From Musa acuminata AAA Group (Eukaryota > Streptophyta > Magnoliopsida > Zingiberales > Musaceae): a stretch of DNA of 64,000 nt. This document shows, one piece after another, positions 1 to 10,207 of this stretch. Each line of letters opens with the position of its first letter. The first letter of the stretch is position 1. The position numbers and the translations under genes were made by a program. The notes below the pieces were generated by a model. The model worked only from the letters and a program-made list of their open reading frames with translations, had not been told where the DNA came from and searched no databases. The stretch spans positions 21,914,501 through 21,978,500 of the forward strand of contig NC_088345.1 in assembly GCF_036884655.1 (NCBI RefSeq), read 5' to 3'.

Positions 1-120
1 TATCCCACAAAGCGGGACCCCACAAAGCGGGCAAATCAGCGCATACCTTTTACCATTTCTGGCAAAGATCCAGACGATCCCACACACCAGAGTACAAAAG
101 GACAGTTTCAACAATAAGTA

Positions 121-533
121 GCATATATCGGAAGCACACGCGGAACAACAAACGTACATGTGCCTTTACGAGTCAATCTGAAGTAAGCAATAATCTTTCA
201 CAAGTATATTCAGATTTGAAGGGAATTGAAAGCAAGGGCACATATGGAATCCAAGCAATCACAAATAACTCAATTCAATAAGAAGATTTGATGAATTCAA
301 TGTCCAAAGGAATGAAACTGGAATAGGCACATATCGAAAGCAAATGCGGAACAATAGGATATACATGTGCCTATATGAGTCAATACGATATAGCATAAAC
401 GTTACACAACAGTTTTCAAGAATGCAATAATTTTAAGGACAAGAGCATACAAGAATTCAAAGTAGTAATATAAAGCTCAATTGAATAAGAAGGCTAAAGG
501 ATATCAATTTCCAAAGGAATGAAACCAGAATAT
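121..533. repeat. diverged tandem duplication, about 206-bp unit
   Basis: GCATATATCGGAAGCACACG at 121 recurs as GCACATATCGAAAGCAAATG at 327. Both copies continue through CATGTGCCT, GAGTCAAT and AATAAGAAG to a shared CCAAAGGAATGAAAC. Two diverged copies lie head to tail inside the presumed LTR. Confidence 0.6.
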
Positions 534-1052
534 GAGAAATCGACCAAAGCTCGATTTCTGGCAGATTACAGAAGGCACATTGAACAAATGATTCAAACTA
601 TCAATCGTGCTCCAATTTACTCAGAAATAATCATTGGATAATATTTTCAGATAAGACAGGCTTCATATGAATTGAACTGTCCGACAGAGAGAGTTACAAA
701 TAATTTGGTAAGCAAGAGCCATAGAACAAAATCTCTGTTGGCAGAATTCATAATGTCAGATTCAACAGATAACTGGGCAGGTGTTTGGATTCCAAATCTT
801 TCAATCCATATATCAAAGAAAGGTCTACGAGTCTAGTTTCCAATGAAATCAGTTTTGAACAAATCAGAGTTTCCAACAAAGACTTATAGGCAGCTCGGTA
901 TCAAAAGGTCAGAATCTCAAAAGTTGCACAGATTCGAATCGTTACGTTTAAACAGGAGATATAACAAATGCAAGGCTAGAACAATTCAAAGTTCCTCATA
1001 TTCAAAGCAAATATAGAGATAAAAATGGCAGTGAGGAAAGATCAGGATACTT

Positions 1053-1262
1053 GCAATAAGACATATAAGAGCAATTATAGGAAAAACGATCAGGGAATTT
1101 GCAATAAGGCATATCAGAGCAATTATAGGAGAAACGAACAGGGAACTTGCAATAGAAAGGATTGAAACAAGCGGGAAACTTGCAATAAGAAATATCAAAG
1201 CAATTATAGGAGAAACGATTAGGGAACTTGCAATAGAAAGGATCGAAACAAGTGGGAAACTT
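1053..1262. repeat. alternating 48-bp and 33-bp tandem units
   Basis: Every unit begins GCAATA and ends in a variant of GGGAA(A)CTT. The order is 48 (1053-1100), 48 (1101-1148), 33 (1149-1181), 48 (1182-1229) and 33 (1230-1262), giving an 81-bp higher-order unit. All lengths are multiples of three, so the minus-strand frame 1310-1002 stays open with a repeated CKFP...RFSYNC pattern. I see no other sign that it is translated. Confidence 0.8.
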
Positions 1263-1429
1263 GCCTTTCAAAGATTTCGATCCGAAGATCCAAGGAAGGT
1301 GCCAGCCCAAATCCTTCTACTTTTCCTCCGTGTCCTCTCTCTGTTTCGTTTTGTGCTCCCGTTTCCTTCCTTTCTTCGCAACTACACCACGTGTCGAACA
1401 TCGAGGCACAGTCACCTGCTCTCTCTTAC

Positions 1430-2795
1430 TCTCATTCCTTCTTTTTTTCTTTCCCAAACGCAGCTGCCACAGCCGCCGCCGCTGCCGCTGCCACAATCGC
1501 AGCCACGACCGCAACTGCGGTCACAACCACAGCCCCCTTCCACTGCACTATTTCCTTCTTCCCTTCTCTCGTTCCTACTCTTTCTCTTTCCCAAAAGCAG
1601 CTACTGCAGCTACTGCAGCCACCACCGCTGCCGCAGCTACCGCAGCCAACGTTGCAGCCGCAGCCGGAGTCGCAGCCACGGCCGCAGCCACCACACTCGC
1701 AGCCTCTTCTTCCTCCCCTGCTCATCTTCCTCTCCTTCTTCTCTTCCAACTGCAGCTGCCATCGCCGCAGCTGCCACCCCTTCTCCTCTTCCTCTCTTCT
1801 TCCTCTCCTTCCCTTTCTCTTCTTCTTCCTTTCCTTCTCTTCTTTCCCAGCCACAGCTGCAGCTGCCATCGCCGCAGCCGCAGCCCCTTCTCCTCTTCCT
1901 CTCTTCTTCCTCTCCTTCCCTTTCTCTCTTCTTCCTTTCCTTTTTCTCTTCCTCTTTCCCTGCCATAGCTGCAGCTGCCACAACCGCAGCCGCAGCTACT
2001 TCTTTCCCTTCTCCTCTTCCTTCTCCTTCCTTTCTTCTTCTTCTCTCCCCGCTGCAACTGCTGCAGTCGCGGCCGCAGCCACGGCCGCAACCTCTCCCTC
2101 CTCCCCTGCTCATCTTCCTCTTCTTCTTCTCTTCCAGCTGCAGCTGCCATCGCCGCAGCTGCAGCCCCTTCTTCCCCGGCGTCACACACACCCTCTCCTC
2201 TGTTTCCTTTGCAGGAAACAGAGGTATCACACCTCTTTCTCTTCCTCTTCTTCTTCTTCTCCTCTTCCCCTCTTCCCTTTTCCTCCCCAAGGCCACACAT
2301 CTCCTCGCTGCAGCCTTGCCGCAGCTATCTTCTTCTTCTTCTTCTTCTTCTTCTTCTTCTTCCCTTTTCATCCTCAACGCCCCACACATCCTCTCCTCTG
2401 TTTCCACCTGCGGGAAACAGAGGTGCTGCAGCCCTGGCTGCTGCAGCTGCCTCTCTTTTCCCTCTTCTTCTCCTTCTCTTCTTCTCCTCTACCCTTTTCC
2501 TCCCCAAAGCCACACACCTCCTCGCTGCAGCCTTGCCGCAGCTATCCTCCTCTCTTCTTCTTCTTCTTCTTCTTCTTCTTCTTCTCTTCTCCCTCTTCTT
2601 CCTCTCTTCTTCTCCCCACGCCCCACAGCTCCTCGCTGCAGCCCTCGCTGCAGCCACCTCCTCTTCTTCTTCTTCTTCTTCTCTTCTCCCTCTTCTTCCT
2701 CTCTTCTTCCTCCTCTCTTCTTTTCCCTCTTCTTCTTCTTTTCTTCACTCCTCATGCCCCACCGCTCCTCTCTGTTTCTGGAAGAAACAGAGTGC
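1430..2795. repeat. low-complexity CTT/CTC and GCAGC block
   Basis: Pyrimidine runs (TTC, CTC) alternate with GCAGCTGC/GCCGCAGC-type segments and degenerate tandem modules such as the blocks around 2290-2340 and 2510-2550. Several frames on both strands are open for hundreds of codons only because the sequence lacks stops. The proteins would be Ser/Leu/Pro or Arg/Glu/Lys runs, so I treat the block as LTR filler. Confidence 0.75.
2197..2792. repeat. three CTCTGTTTC/GAAACAGAG hairpins
   Basis: Perfect inverted arms CCTCTGTTTCC and GGAAACAGAGG occur at 2197-2207/2214-2224 and 2395-2405/2413-2423. A shorter pair, CTCTGTTTC/GAAACAGAG, lies at 2770-2778/2784-2792. Loops are 5-7 bases. Confidence 0.75.
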
Positions 2796-2957
2796 GTGGG
2801 AGGCGGTGGGATAATACCGAATTTTCGGTTTTCCCCTTTTTTTTTCTTCTTTTTGCAACTTAGCAGTTTAGTCCTTGTAATTTTTATATTTACATATAGG
2901 TCCTCCAATTTACATATAAATCTTTATTAATAATTTTTAAAAGCGAGGGATATTACA

Positions 2958-3490
2958 TTGGTGGTGCAGAAGGAGGCAGTGATGGCTGCAGCAACAGAGG
3001 AAGCTTTGTTTCTGCAACCATTGCAACGAGGGCTGTGGCAACTGGCGGCTGCAACCCAAGGGAAGGGGGGGGGGGGGGGGGGGGGGGGGGGTGGTGCGTG
3101 GCACACGGTGAGGGTTGCAGCTGGGAGGCGGGCGACGATGATCGAATGATCGGGAAGCAGCGGTGGCGGTGGAGAAAAAGGCAGCAAGCGTCGTCGCTGG
3201 CCAGGAAGTTGCGATTCTGGAGATGGGAAACAAGGTGCTCTATTTCTATCACACCACAGCAGGAGTCGCTGGTGATGCTGGCAACGGCGGTGTGGCGGTG
3301 AAGAAGGAGGCAACAGTGGTGGCGCGACTGGAAGCAGCATCACCAACGATCGCCGACGAGGGGAGGTCGAGCGGCTATGGTTGCGACCCAAGGGGAGGCG
3401 GGCAGCGGTAGTAGGGCTGGGATGGATGCTGGCAGCGTCGTCTCCTGGCCAAGGAACAGCGACGGCGGTGGTCGCCGGCCGGGAAGCAGC
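2958..3490 (-). mobile_element. chromovirus 5' leader fragment, gag-proximal part
   Basis: On the minus strand this is the CAC/GCC-rich untranslated leader that follows the PBS in the CV family. It parallels about 60020-60330 inside CV3, sharing for example GCAACAGAGGAAGCT and AAAAAGGCAGCAAGCGTCGT. The gag side (low coordinates) is cut off at the gypsy LTR end at 2957. The LTR side continues at 6100 after the solo LTR. Confidence 0.65.
3065..3091 (+). repeat. homopolymer G tract, about 27 G
   Basis: An uninterrupted G run lies within the leader fragment. The paralogous place in CV3 (about 60110) has only seven or eight G, so the tract expanded in this copy or its length is uncertain. Confidence 0.8.
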
Positions 3491-4424
3491 TATTGAATCT
3501 CGTATTTTGATGATGAAACTACTTGATATATATTTATGATTTAATCTGCGTTTTGAGTGACGCAGGGTGCTTTGATCAAGATGAGACAATTAAAGCAGGA
3601 ACATCATGTTGTGCCGGAGGAACATGTCAGAAGATTGGACGTCGGGCCGGTGGATCAGTCAACGTATCGACAGAAGGCTTCGGGCTGTGGACTCGGGCAT
3701 CGGGCCAAGAAGAGCGGGTATTGTGCCAAGGATATCGGAGTTGCGGAGTCAACTGGCCGATTGGGCAATAGGCTGCAGGAGAGGACGATGCGCCGAAGAA
3801 TCGGACGAAGCGTCGAGGGACCATTGACATGCCGAACAACTTGGTTAAATTGCTTAGGATTAATTGTCTCGATCGAAGTTTTGTTTTAATTGTGCAGGAT
3901 TAACTATGATAACGATGAAGACATAAAGCGAAACAAAGTGTCGGAGTCAAGCGCGAAGGATTTGTTGCGAGTTCGAGAGTTCGATGGACATCCGAAGGTT
4001 TGTCGGGAATGCTATCGGAACTAGCCGAGAATGAGTTGGGAGCTTGCCGAAGGGTTTTTCGAAAGCTCGCCGGAAGGTTCGTTGGAAGTTCGCGGAGCTC
4101 ACCGAGAAAGATCGGAGCTTGCCAAAGAAGCTCGTTGGAACTCGCTAAGATCAAATCGTGAAGTCTAGGAGCTTGCCGGGAGTCCGCAGAATGGTTTCCG
4201 AAAGTTCATCGGAAGACCGTCGGAAGTTTGCCGGAAGCTCGCTAGAAGAAGTCTTGACTTGCGAACTTTGTAATAGCTTAGAAAATGTCTTTAAATTCAT
4301 AGTTAGCACATTAATTAGGGTTAGGATTAAGTGTTAATCCTATAACCCAAGTAGGGGCCAATTAGGCCCAAGTTCGGACTGGTTTGGACCAAGTTTGGAG
4401 CCAAACCAAGTGAGCTGAAATAGT

Positions 4425-4795
4425 GAAAGAGGTGGCACCGCCAGGGTTGGAGGTGGCACCGCCCAGGAGAGGATCTCCCAGCGAAGCTGGGCGGTGCAAC
4501 CGCCCCAGGCAGGAGGTGGCACCGCCTGGGCTCAGTCTCCGAGTGAGACTGGGCGGTGCAATCTCTCCTGACAGAGGTAGCACCGCCTGAGCTCGGTCTT
4601 CAAGCTCTGGCAGGAGAGGTGCAACCGCCTCAGTCAGGAGGTGGCACCGCCTGGGGCTCAATCTCCGAGCCAGACTCAGGCGGTGCAACCGCCCCTGACA
4701 GAGAGGTGCAACCGCATGGGCTCAGTCTCCGAGCTCTGCCAGGCGGTGCAACCTCTCCAGTCAGGAGGTGCAACCGCCTGATCCCGGAATTCCGG
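4425..4795. repeat. GC-palindrome repeats upstream of the LTR TATA box
   Basis: About eight irregular 45-60-bp units each carry GGTGCAACCGCC or GGTGGCACCGCC, often followed by GAGCTCGGTCTTCGAGCTC-like palindromes. Homologous blocks occur in every SV LTR: about 18815-19165, 22555-22915, 29265-29635, 33005-33365, 40315-40675, 50435-50795 and 54615-54975. Palindromic enhancer-like repeats upstream of TATA are a described sirevirus LTR trait. Confidence 0.75.
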
Positions 4796-4838
4796 GATTT
4801 GATGGTTTTGAGCTCCAAATTTGAACTGGGTTGAGGCC

Positions 4839-4846
4839 TATAAATA
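4839..4846 (+). promoter_or_regulatory. TATA box of the solo LTR
   Basis: TATAAATA in the context GGCCTATAAATACCCC. The same context stands at 40725-40732, 50845-50852 and 55024-55031, and on the minus strand at 18745-18752 and 32945-32952, always just after the GC-palindrome block. Confidence 0.7.
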
Positions 4847-5574
4847 CCCCACCCATTCAGCACAGAAAGAAAAGAGATCCACACCGAATTCTTGATCTTT
4901 TCTGTGATTCTAAGAGTTCAAATTTGTGTAAAGTCCAAAAGTTCTCCTCTTTTCTGTTCTTCAAGTCTTGAGTTGTAAAAAGAGGAGAGAAAGGATCTGT
5001 AAGGGTTGTCTCCTGAGCCCGTCAAAAGGAGAGAAACTGTAAAAGGGCAGTTGGCCTTCGCCCATTGAAGGAAGGCACCTAGTTGACGTCGGTAACCTCG
5101 CCGGTGGAGGAAGCCAAAAGTGGAGTAGGTCAAGACTGACCGAACCACTCTAAATCTTTGGTTTGCGTTTATTTTGAGCACTTTATCATTACTGCAAACC
5201 TCCTACATAGCTACTGCTCTCTGCGCTTTTACGAACAATTTTCTAAGCTCTAATCTTTCCGAATCTGGATTCAGACGTCAATACGTGTTTTCGTACGATC
5301 CTTACTTTGCAGCTTACATTTACGTCTTGAATATGTTTATAACTACGAACTGTCTTCTGCGCTTTTACGAACGAGTTTCCTCGCAGTTTACATTTACATT
5401 TTGATTCTAGTTATAACTGCAAACTGTCTTCTGCAACTTTACGAACGAGTTTCAACATTTAGACGTAAAACTGCATTCAGACGTAAATCGGCTTTCCTCG
5501 CACAATCATCAGATTTCAACTTACGTTTACGTCTTAATTTCAACTGCATACCACCTTCTGCGAGTATACAAACG

Positions 5575-5960
5575 AGTTTCAAAGTTCAGACGTAAATCTG
5601 CGTTTAAGACGTAAATCTGCGTTTAGACGTAAATCTGCGTTTAGACGTAAATCTGCGTTTAGACGTAAATCTGTGTTTAGACGTAAATCTGCTTTTTACA
5701 GATTACTTTTTGAGCTGTACAATAGCAGCACATTATCTTTATACGTCTGCTTAAACTGCGCTTAGACGCAAACTGTGTTTAAACGCAAACTGCGCTTAGA
5801 CGCAATCTGCGCTTAGACGCAAACTGCGCTTAGACGCAAACTGCGCATAGACGCAATCTGCGCTTAGACGCAAACTGCGCTTAGACGCAATCTGAGTTTA
5901 GACGCAATCTGAGTTTAGACGCAAACTGCGTTTAGACGCTAACTGTGTTTAAACGTAAAC
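5575..5960. repeat. 17-18-bp minisatellite in the LTR
   Basis: Units are AATCTGCGTTTAGACGTA (18 bp), then AACTGCGCTTAGACGCA (17 bp), repeated about 20 times with point changes. Shorter arrays occur in SV2 (about 21640-21870 and 28385-28590) and SV4 (about 51480-51660). SV1 and SV3 LTRs lack an array. Confidence 0.82.
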
Positions 5961-6099
5961 TGCACTTGATCATAAGTAAACTTAGAATCGGCTTTTGCAT
6001 AGTGTTTATCGAATGAACGCAGCTTTCGTTTTTAATCACTGAAAGATTTCCGCTGCACTAATTCACCCCCCCCCCCTCTTAGTGCTCTCGATCCTAACA

Positions 6100-6257
6100 G
6101 CAGCAGCGTCAGTGGAGAAGGCAGGGGTGGTCGGTGGCCGGAAGCAGATTTTCCTGCTCGTGGTGGTGGTCAGTGGCTGCCAACTTCAACCTTTCTTAAA
6201 CGATCTCTTTCTCTTTTTTTTTAGATAGCTATGGCAATACTGCAGCGAGAACGGTAA
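6100..6257 (-). mobile_element. chromovirus 5' leader fragment, LTR-proximal part
   Basis: GGCAGGGGTGGTCGG, a long T run and CTACAGCGAGAACG-like text match the minus-strand leader of CV3 near 60715-60845. It continues the 2958-3490 fragment beyond the solo LTR. Near 6257 it joins plus-strand integrase sequence, so an inversion or illegitimate joint lies here. Confidence 0.5.
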
Positions 6258-7021
6258 GCACAAACGGAAGCATTGACTGTTATGGCTGTAGTAGCCACCC
6301 TAGGCTTACTACAGCCCCTCCCTATTCCTGATGTAACTTGGACCGACATATCTATGGATTTCATTGAAAGTCTCCCACCATCTCAAGAAAATAGTACTAT
6401 ACTTGTAGTTGTGGATAGGCTTACAAAGTATTTTTATTTCTGTGCTTTACGACATCCTTATACTACTGCAAGTGTTGCTCGTATTTTTGTGGAAAACATA
6501 ACTAAATTGCATGGGAGTCCCCGTTCCATTGTTAGTGACGGAGATAAGATTTTTACTAGCTCCTTCTGGATAGAACTTTTTCGTTTACAAGGTACTCAAC
6601 TGAATATGAGCACTACTTATCATCCACAAACAGATGGGCAAACTAAAGTGGAAAACTGGTGCCTAGAAAATTACCTCTGATGCTTTACTAGCGACAAGCA
6701 GAAGGAATGGATTAAATGACTTCCCTGGGTAGAGTGGTGGTATAATACCTCTTACCATTCTTCTATTAAAATGACTCCATTTGAAGCAGTTTATGGTCAA
6801 CCCCCACTTATAATTACAAAATATATACCCGGTTCTTCTAAAGTTATCAAGTGGACAAGGAATTGATGGATAGAAACAAGATTATTCAGTTTTTAAAGGA
6901 TAACCTCACAGCCACATAAGCAAGAATGAAACAACAAGCTGATAAACACTGAAGTGAACGAGAATTTACTATGGGTGATTGGGTTTTTCTTTGTCTTCAA
7001 CCCTACAAGCAAACTTCCATA
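6258..7021 (+). pseudogene. CV0 integrase fragment (chromovirus pol)
   Basis: The frame is open from 6258 to a TGA near 6678, about 140 codons, then degenerates. It carries [20 protein letters not shown] (first catalytic Asp), a VVVDRLTKY strand, IVSDGDKIF (second catalytic Asp) and [13 protein letters not shown] (catalytic Glu), the D,D,E core of a Ty3/gypsy integrase. The zinc finger and the rest of pol are missing upstream. After the stop, WNTSYHSS-like and MTPFEAVYGQPP motifs persist until COP1 interrupts at 7022. It would insert element cDNA into chromosomes; this copy is dead. Confidence 0.85.
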
Positions 7022-8510
7022 TGCTAGTCATATGTGCCCAGCAAGCCAATCACGTGAGTGATGGCACGTGTGACTTGATACAGAATCTTTTTGCTTATTA
7101 TATTTTGGCGTATATCACTTTATAACTATTGCATAAATGCATATATATATTGTGATGTCCTTGGATTTGTGCAATGGGAATCGGATCGTGATGAGATTAC
7201 GATAATGAGATCGATTCACCTTTAAACACATATCCTAAATAATCCCGGTCATAGGTTACTCGAGAGGGACATCGTGATAACCGGATAGACTGGTGTGCTG
7301 TATACCCATCCATATGATGGATGCAGCTGGTCTCATAGCTGCTCATGTAGTGACACTAGGGATACAGTACAGGTGCTCATTGGAGAATGAGTTCACTGAT
7401 AGATCCGCTTACGGAATGCTGGATGGTTGATGATGCCTTATTGTCAGACAACGATTCCGTAGTCCTAGTGGTGTATCTGGTCCTTAGACTTGAGACACCA
7501 AGGATGTCTTGTATGAGTGCTCCACTCTTTGATACCAGACTTATAGGTTTGGCTGCCCCAGATCTAGTACAGTTGGTCATTGGGAGTGGTAGTCGACCTT
7601 ACGAGGGCTATTGAGTGTCGATAGAGGATCATCCACTCTCGGCGTCATGAGAGGAATATCCCATGTGTTCTTGCTCAGACAAATCCCTAGCCAGGGTCAT
7701 TCGGGTTGAGAGAGAAAGAGTTCTCCGGGAGAATCCAATTAGAGCGAGACTCGAGAAGAAACCGTATGGGTCTGACAGCACCATGCTCGATATACGGTCT
7801 CTGGGATATTAGATGGATGAAGGACTATAGGTACATGGTAACTGAGGACAGACAGGTCTAATGGATTGGATTCCCCTGTATCGTCTGGGGACTACGGCGT
7901 AGTGGCCTAGTACGTCCGTAGTCGATGAGTCGAGTGAATTATTACAGAGATAATAATTCACTGAGTTAGAAGGAGTTCTGACAGGTATGACTCACGGCCA
8001 GCTCGATATTGGGCCTAGAGGGTCACACACATATGGTAGGCATTGCGATGAGTAGAGGTTCGGATATAAGATATCCGACGGAGCCATTGTCTTATTGGAT
8101 GCAGATCCAATACCCACTAGGAAAGGACCCATTAGGGTTTGACACGGGATCTCTATAAATAGGAGGGATTCATACCCTCATAGGCTAGAGTCTTTGCTTG
8201 CCTTTCCTATTCTCCTCTCCCTCTCCACCTCAGAGGCCTTGAGTTTTGAGGAGGGTCGTCGCAACCCTGCTGTGTGGATCACCACTAGAGAGGAGGACGC
8301 TTGACCTCCTTCACCCTCTCCTAAGGATCTGCAAGGAAATAGGGATATACGATCTCCCTAGGTAACACAATCTCTATACGTAGTTTTGTGTTTTGCGGAT
8401 TTTTGCGCACCAATCTTCGCACGACGACGAACATCTTTTTGGGAATCGGGGATTTTTGTTTTCTTGTTCTTCCACTACGCATATGATGTCGCCCCCATGA
8501 TTTCCCAACA
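7022..8510 (+). repeat. COP1 5' LTR
   Basis: 1489 bp, TGCTAGTC...CCCAACA. TATAAATA stands at 8154-8161. A 75-codon open frame at 7387-7614 is also open in the 3' copy (14599-14826), as expected for young LTR twins, and is not evidence of a gene. Confidence 0.93.
8154..8161 (+). promoter_or_regulatory. TATA box of the COP1 5' LTR
   Basis: CTCTATAAATAGGAGGG lies about 350 bp before the LTR end. The 3' LTR repeats it at 15366-15373. Confidence 0.65.
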
Positions 8511-8511
8511 G

Positions 8512-8525
8512 TGGTATCAGAGCTA
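8512..8525 (+). other. COP1 primer-binding site (initiator Met tRNA)
   Basis: TGGTATCAGAGCTA begins two bases after the LTR CA. The first 12 bases complement the 3' end of plant initiator tRNA-Met, the usual copia primer. Confidence 0.88.
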
Positions 8526-9617
8526 GGTTGTTCGTGCGAATGATTGGTTTTGAACTGCGTGTGTTGTGTTTAGGAAGAATATTGACGACAAAATCGTTGA
8601 CGCAAAAGCAAGGAAGGACAGCAACAGTTGCTGCCCTCGATCTGCATGCTTGCAGCCACCTGCAGCGGCAGCCGCAGCCAGGCAGCACAGCGCCGGCGCA
8701 TGCGCAAGCGCTATGCTTGCAGTAGTCGGCCGGCGGTCTGCTTGCAGCAGGCTTGCGGCCGGCGGGGCTGGCAGCCCGCGGGCAAAGGCGCCGCGGGGCA
8801 GCAGCGTGGGCTGAGGCACCGCAGGGCAGCGGCGCTTGTGGCCGCTGCTCCCACGGGCAAAAACCCCGTAGGGGCGGCCGCCAGCGAGGCAGCAGCGGCG
8901 CCCGCAGGGGCGCCAACCTGAAGGGGCAGCACCGCCTGCAAGCGTTGCCCCGCCGGCAGAACTGCCCGCGGAGGCGGCGACGCTCGCGGGGGCGCCCACC
9001 TGTAGTGGCAGCGTCGCCCGCAGGCGAGGTCAGCGCCCCGCCCCTCGCCGCATAGGCCGCCGCAAGCAGGGTGGTGGCAGCAGCGGTAGCAGAAAGAGGG
9101 AGTTAGGGTTTTGGGCAAAAAGATAGTTTTGCCCCTGTGAATTTGAAAATTCCAGTTTCTGTCTTTTGTCAAAATTATGAAAATACCCTTAGGAATTGAG
9201 AAATTCCCTATATATCCCTGATTTCAAAAAATATTAATTAATTAAAAAGTTTAGTTGATTATTATTTTTATTATTATCTAGTAGTCCTACATGATGAGGA
9301 TTATTTATACATGTGATGTATGATGTGTGGACGGATGATCATGGACCGTGTGATGTGTGTACTTGTGATTATTATTATTGAGGTCTGCGAACCTCCATTA
9401 TATTTCTCGTTTATTGTCGGGCCTGCGTGCCTATGATTAAGTTGTAATCAAATGAGGAGGCGCAGCGGGAGCGTGGATGCGATAGCGGGACCCATGAGAC
9501 GGACAATCGTGATGCATGGAGATGCATCAAGATGTCGACGGAACCGACGATGACGAGATGGACGATCACAGGGCATGGAGATGCACCGTTGCACACATAG
9601 ATCTTGATGTGAGTGAT

Positions 9618-9675
9618 TAGGCCTACTGGCTCGGGCCTAATCATATTAGGTCTACTGGCTCGGGCCTAATCATAT
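9618..9675. repeat. two tandem 29-bp units
   Basis: Units start TAGGCCTACTGGCTCGGGCC (9618) and TAGGTCTACTGGCTCGGGCC (9647) and both end TAATCATAT. A third start, TAGGT, follows at 9676. Confidence 0.85.
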
Positions 9676-9914
9676 TAGGTTGTGGTCCATGATCATCTGA
9701 TGTGATTGCTTATACACATACTAGATATGTATATATATTTGCATGCGATGTAGATATATATTAAATATGTATATGTGTGACATGTCATATTAGGAGACCA
9801 AATCTTAGAAACATCTCTCGATAATATTAAGTCGGTAAACGTGAGGCAATTAGATTGACCCACGTGGCCTTCCATCGTTATGAGTAGGAACCGATTCCCG
9901 GTGTAGGTTGAGTT

Positions 9915-10207
9915 AGTCGAGTCCCTCAAGACTCACCTATATCGCGATTCGCTATCTTGCTTACGACATAGAGATGTCACCGGTGACCTAAGGGCATGGT
10001 ATACTTGGTCGAGTCCCTCGAGGGTATATCATCAAATCAGACTCATCTTGTAACGAAGGTGTTGACTTAACCGAGCATCATGGTTGGTCGAGTCCCTTGA
10101 GGCCATGGTGATTCGGAGGCCGAACATGACGGGAATCACAAGGAGTTGTGATCGGCAAGAGTTGCCTACCTTTTAGCCTTAGTGTGATTGGTCGAGTCCC
10201 TCGAGGT
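9915..10207 (+). repeat. four copies of a TTGGTCGAGTCCCTCGAGG motif
   Basis: Copies lie at 9915-9930 (variant), 10005-10023, 10084-10102 and 10188-10206, spaced about 80-105 bp. The core GTCGAGTCCCTCGAGG is partly self-complementary (CTCGAG). The sequence between copies is not obviously repeated. Confidence 0.7.

Larger units (their letters stand above)
1..2957 (+). mobile_element. 3' part of a long gypsy-type LTR (probably Tekay/Del-like)
   Basis: There is no credible gene here. AT-rich sequence with a diverged tandem repeat runs into a CT/GCAGC-rich block, then an AT-rich tail with wording typical of plant gypsy LTR ends, and stops at GGGATATTACA at 2957. At 2958 the sequence switches abruptly to chromovirus leader. 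The ...TATTACA end and the great length fit Tekay/Del LTRs, which is family knowledge recalled from memory. The LTR start lies outside the window, so I cannot tell a 3' LTR from a solo LTR. Confidence 0.45.
3491..6099 (+). mobile_element. solo LTR of a sirevirus-like copia element
   Basis: It begins TATTGAATCTCGTATTTTGA (expected TGTTGAATC; G to A at the second base) and ends GCTCTCGATCCTAACA. The same ends bound all SV LTRs in the window. GCAGC lies on both sides (3486-3490 and 6100-6104), the 5-bp TSD of a copia integration. No internal sequence, PBS or PPT adjoins it, so it is a recombined solo LTR. Inside, in order, are a diverged 5' part, GC-palindrome repeats, a TATA box, a conserved downstream segment and an expanded 17-18-bp array that makes it the longest SV LTR here (2609 bp). 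Confidence 0.88.

Noticed and set aside
1252..2930. Long open frames (up to 543 codons) on both strands
   Set aside because: They are stop-poor CTT/GCAGC low complexity; products are Ser/Leu/Pro or Arg/Glu runs with no domain, open in several frames at once.
5575..5960. CRISPR-like short repeats
   Set aside because: The 17-18-bp units are directly adjacent with no unique spacers, in a plant LTR. It is a minisatellite.
7387..7614. 75-codon ORF present in both COP1 LTRs
   Set aside because: Its conservation is explained by LTR twin identity; no start context or domain.
8512..8525. tRNA gene at the TGGTATCAGAGC sites
   Set aside because: Only 12-14 bases complementary to tRNA-Met are present next to LTR ends; no cloverleaf. 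They are primer sites.
8374..9172. Overlapping Ala/Gly/Arg-rich ORFs in the COP1 leader
   Set aside because: They coincide exactly with the GC-rich island, on both strands, with no motif.
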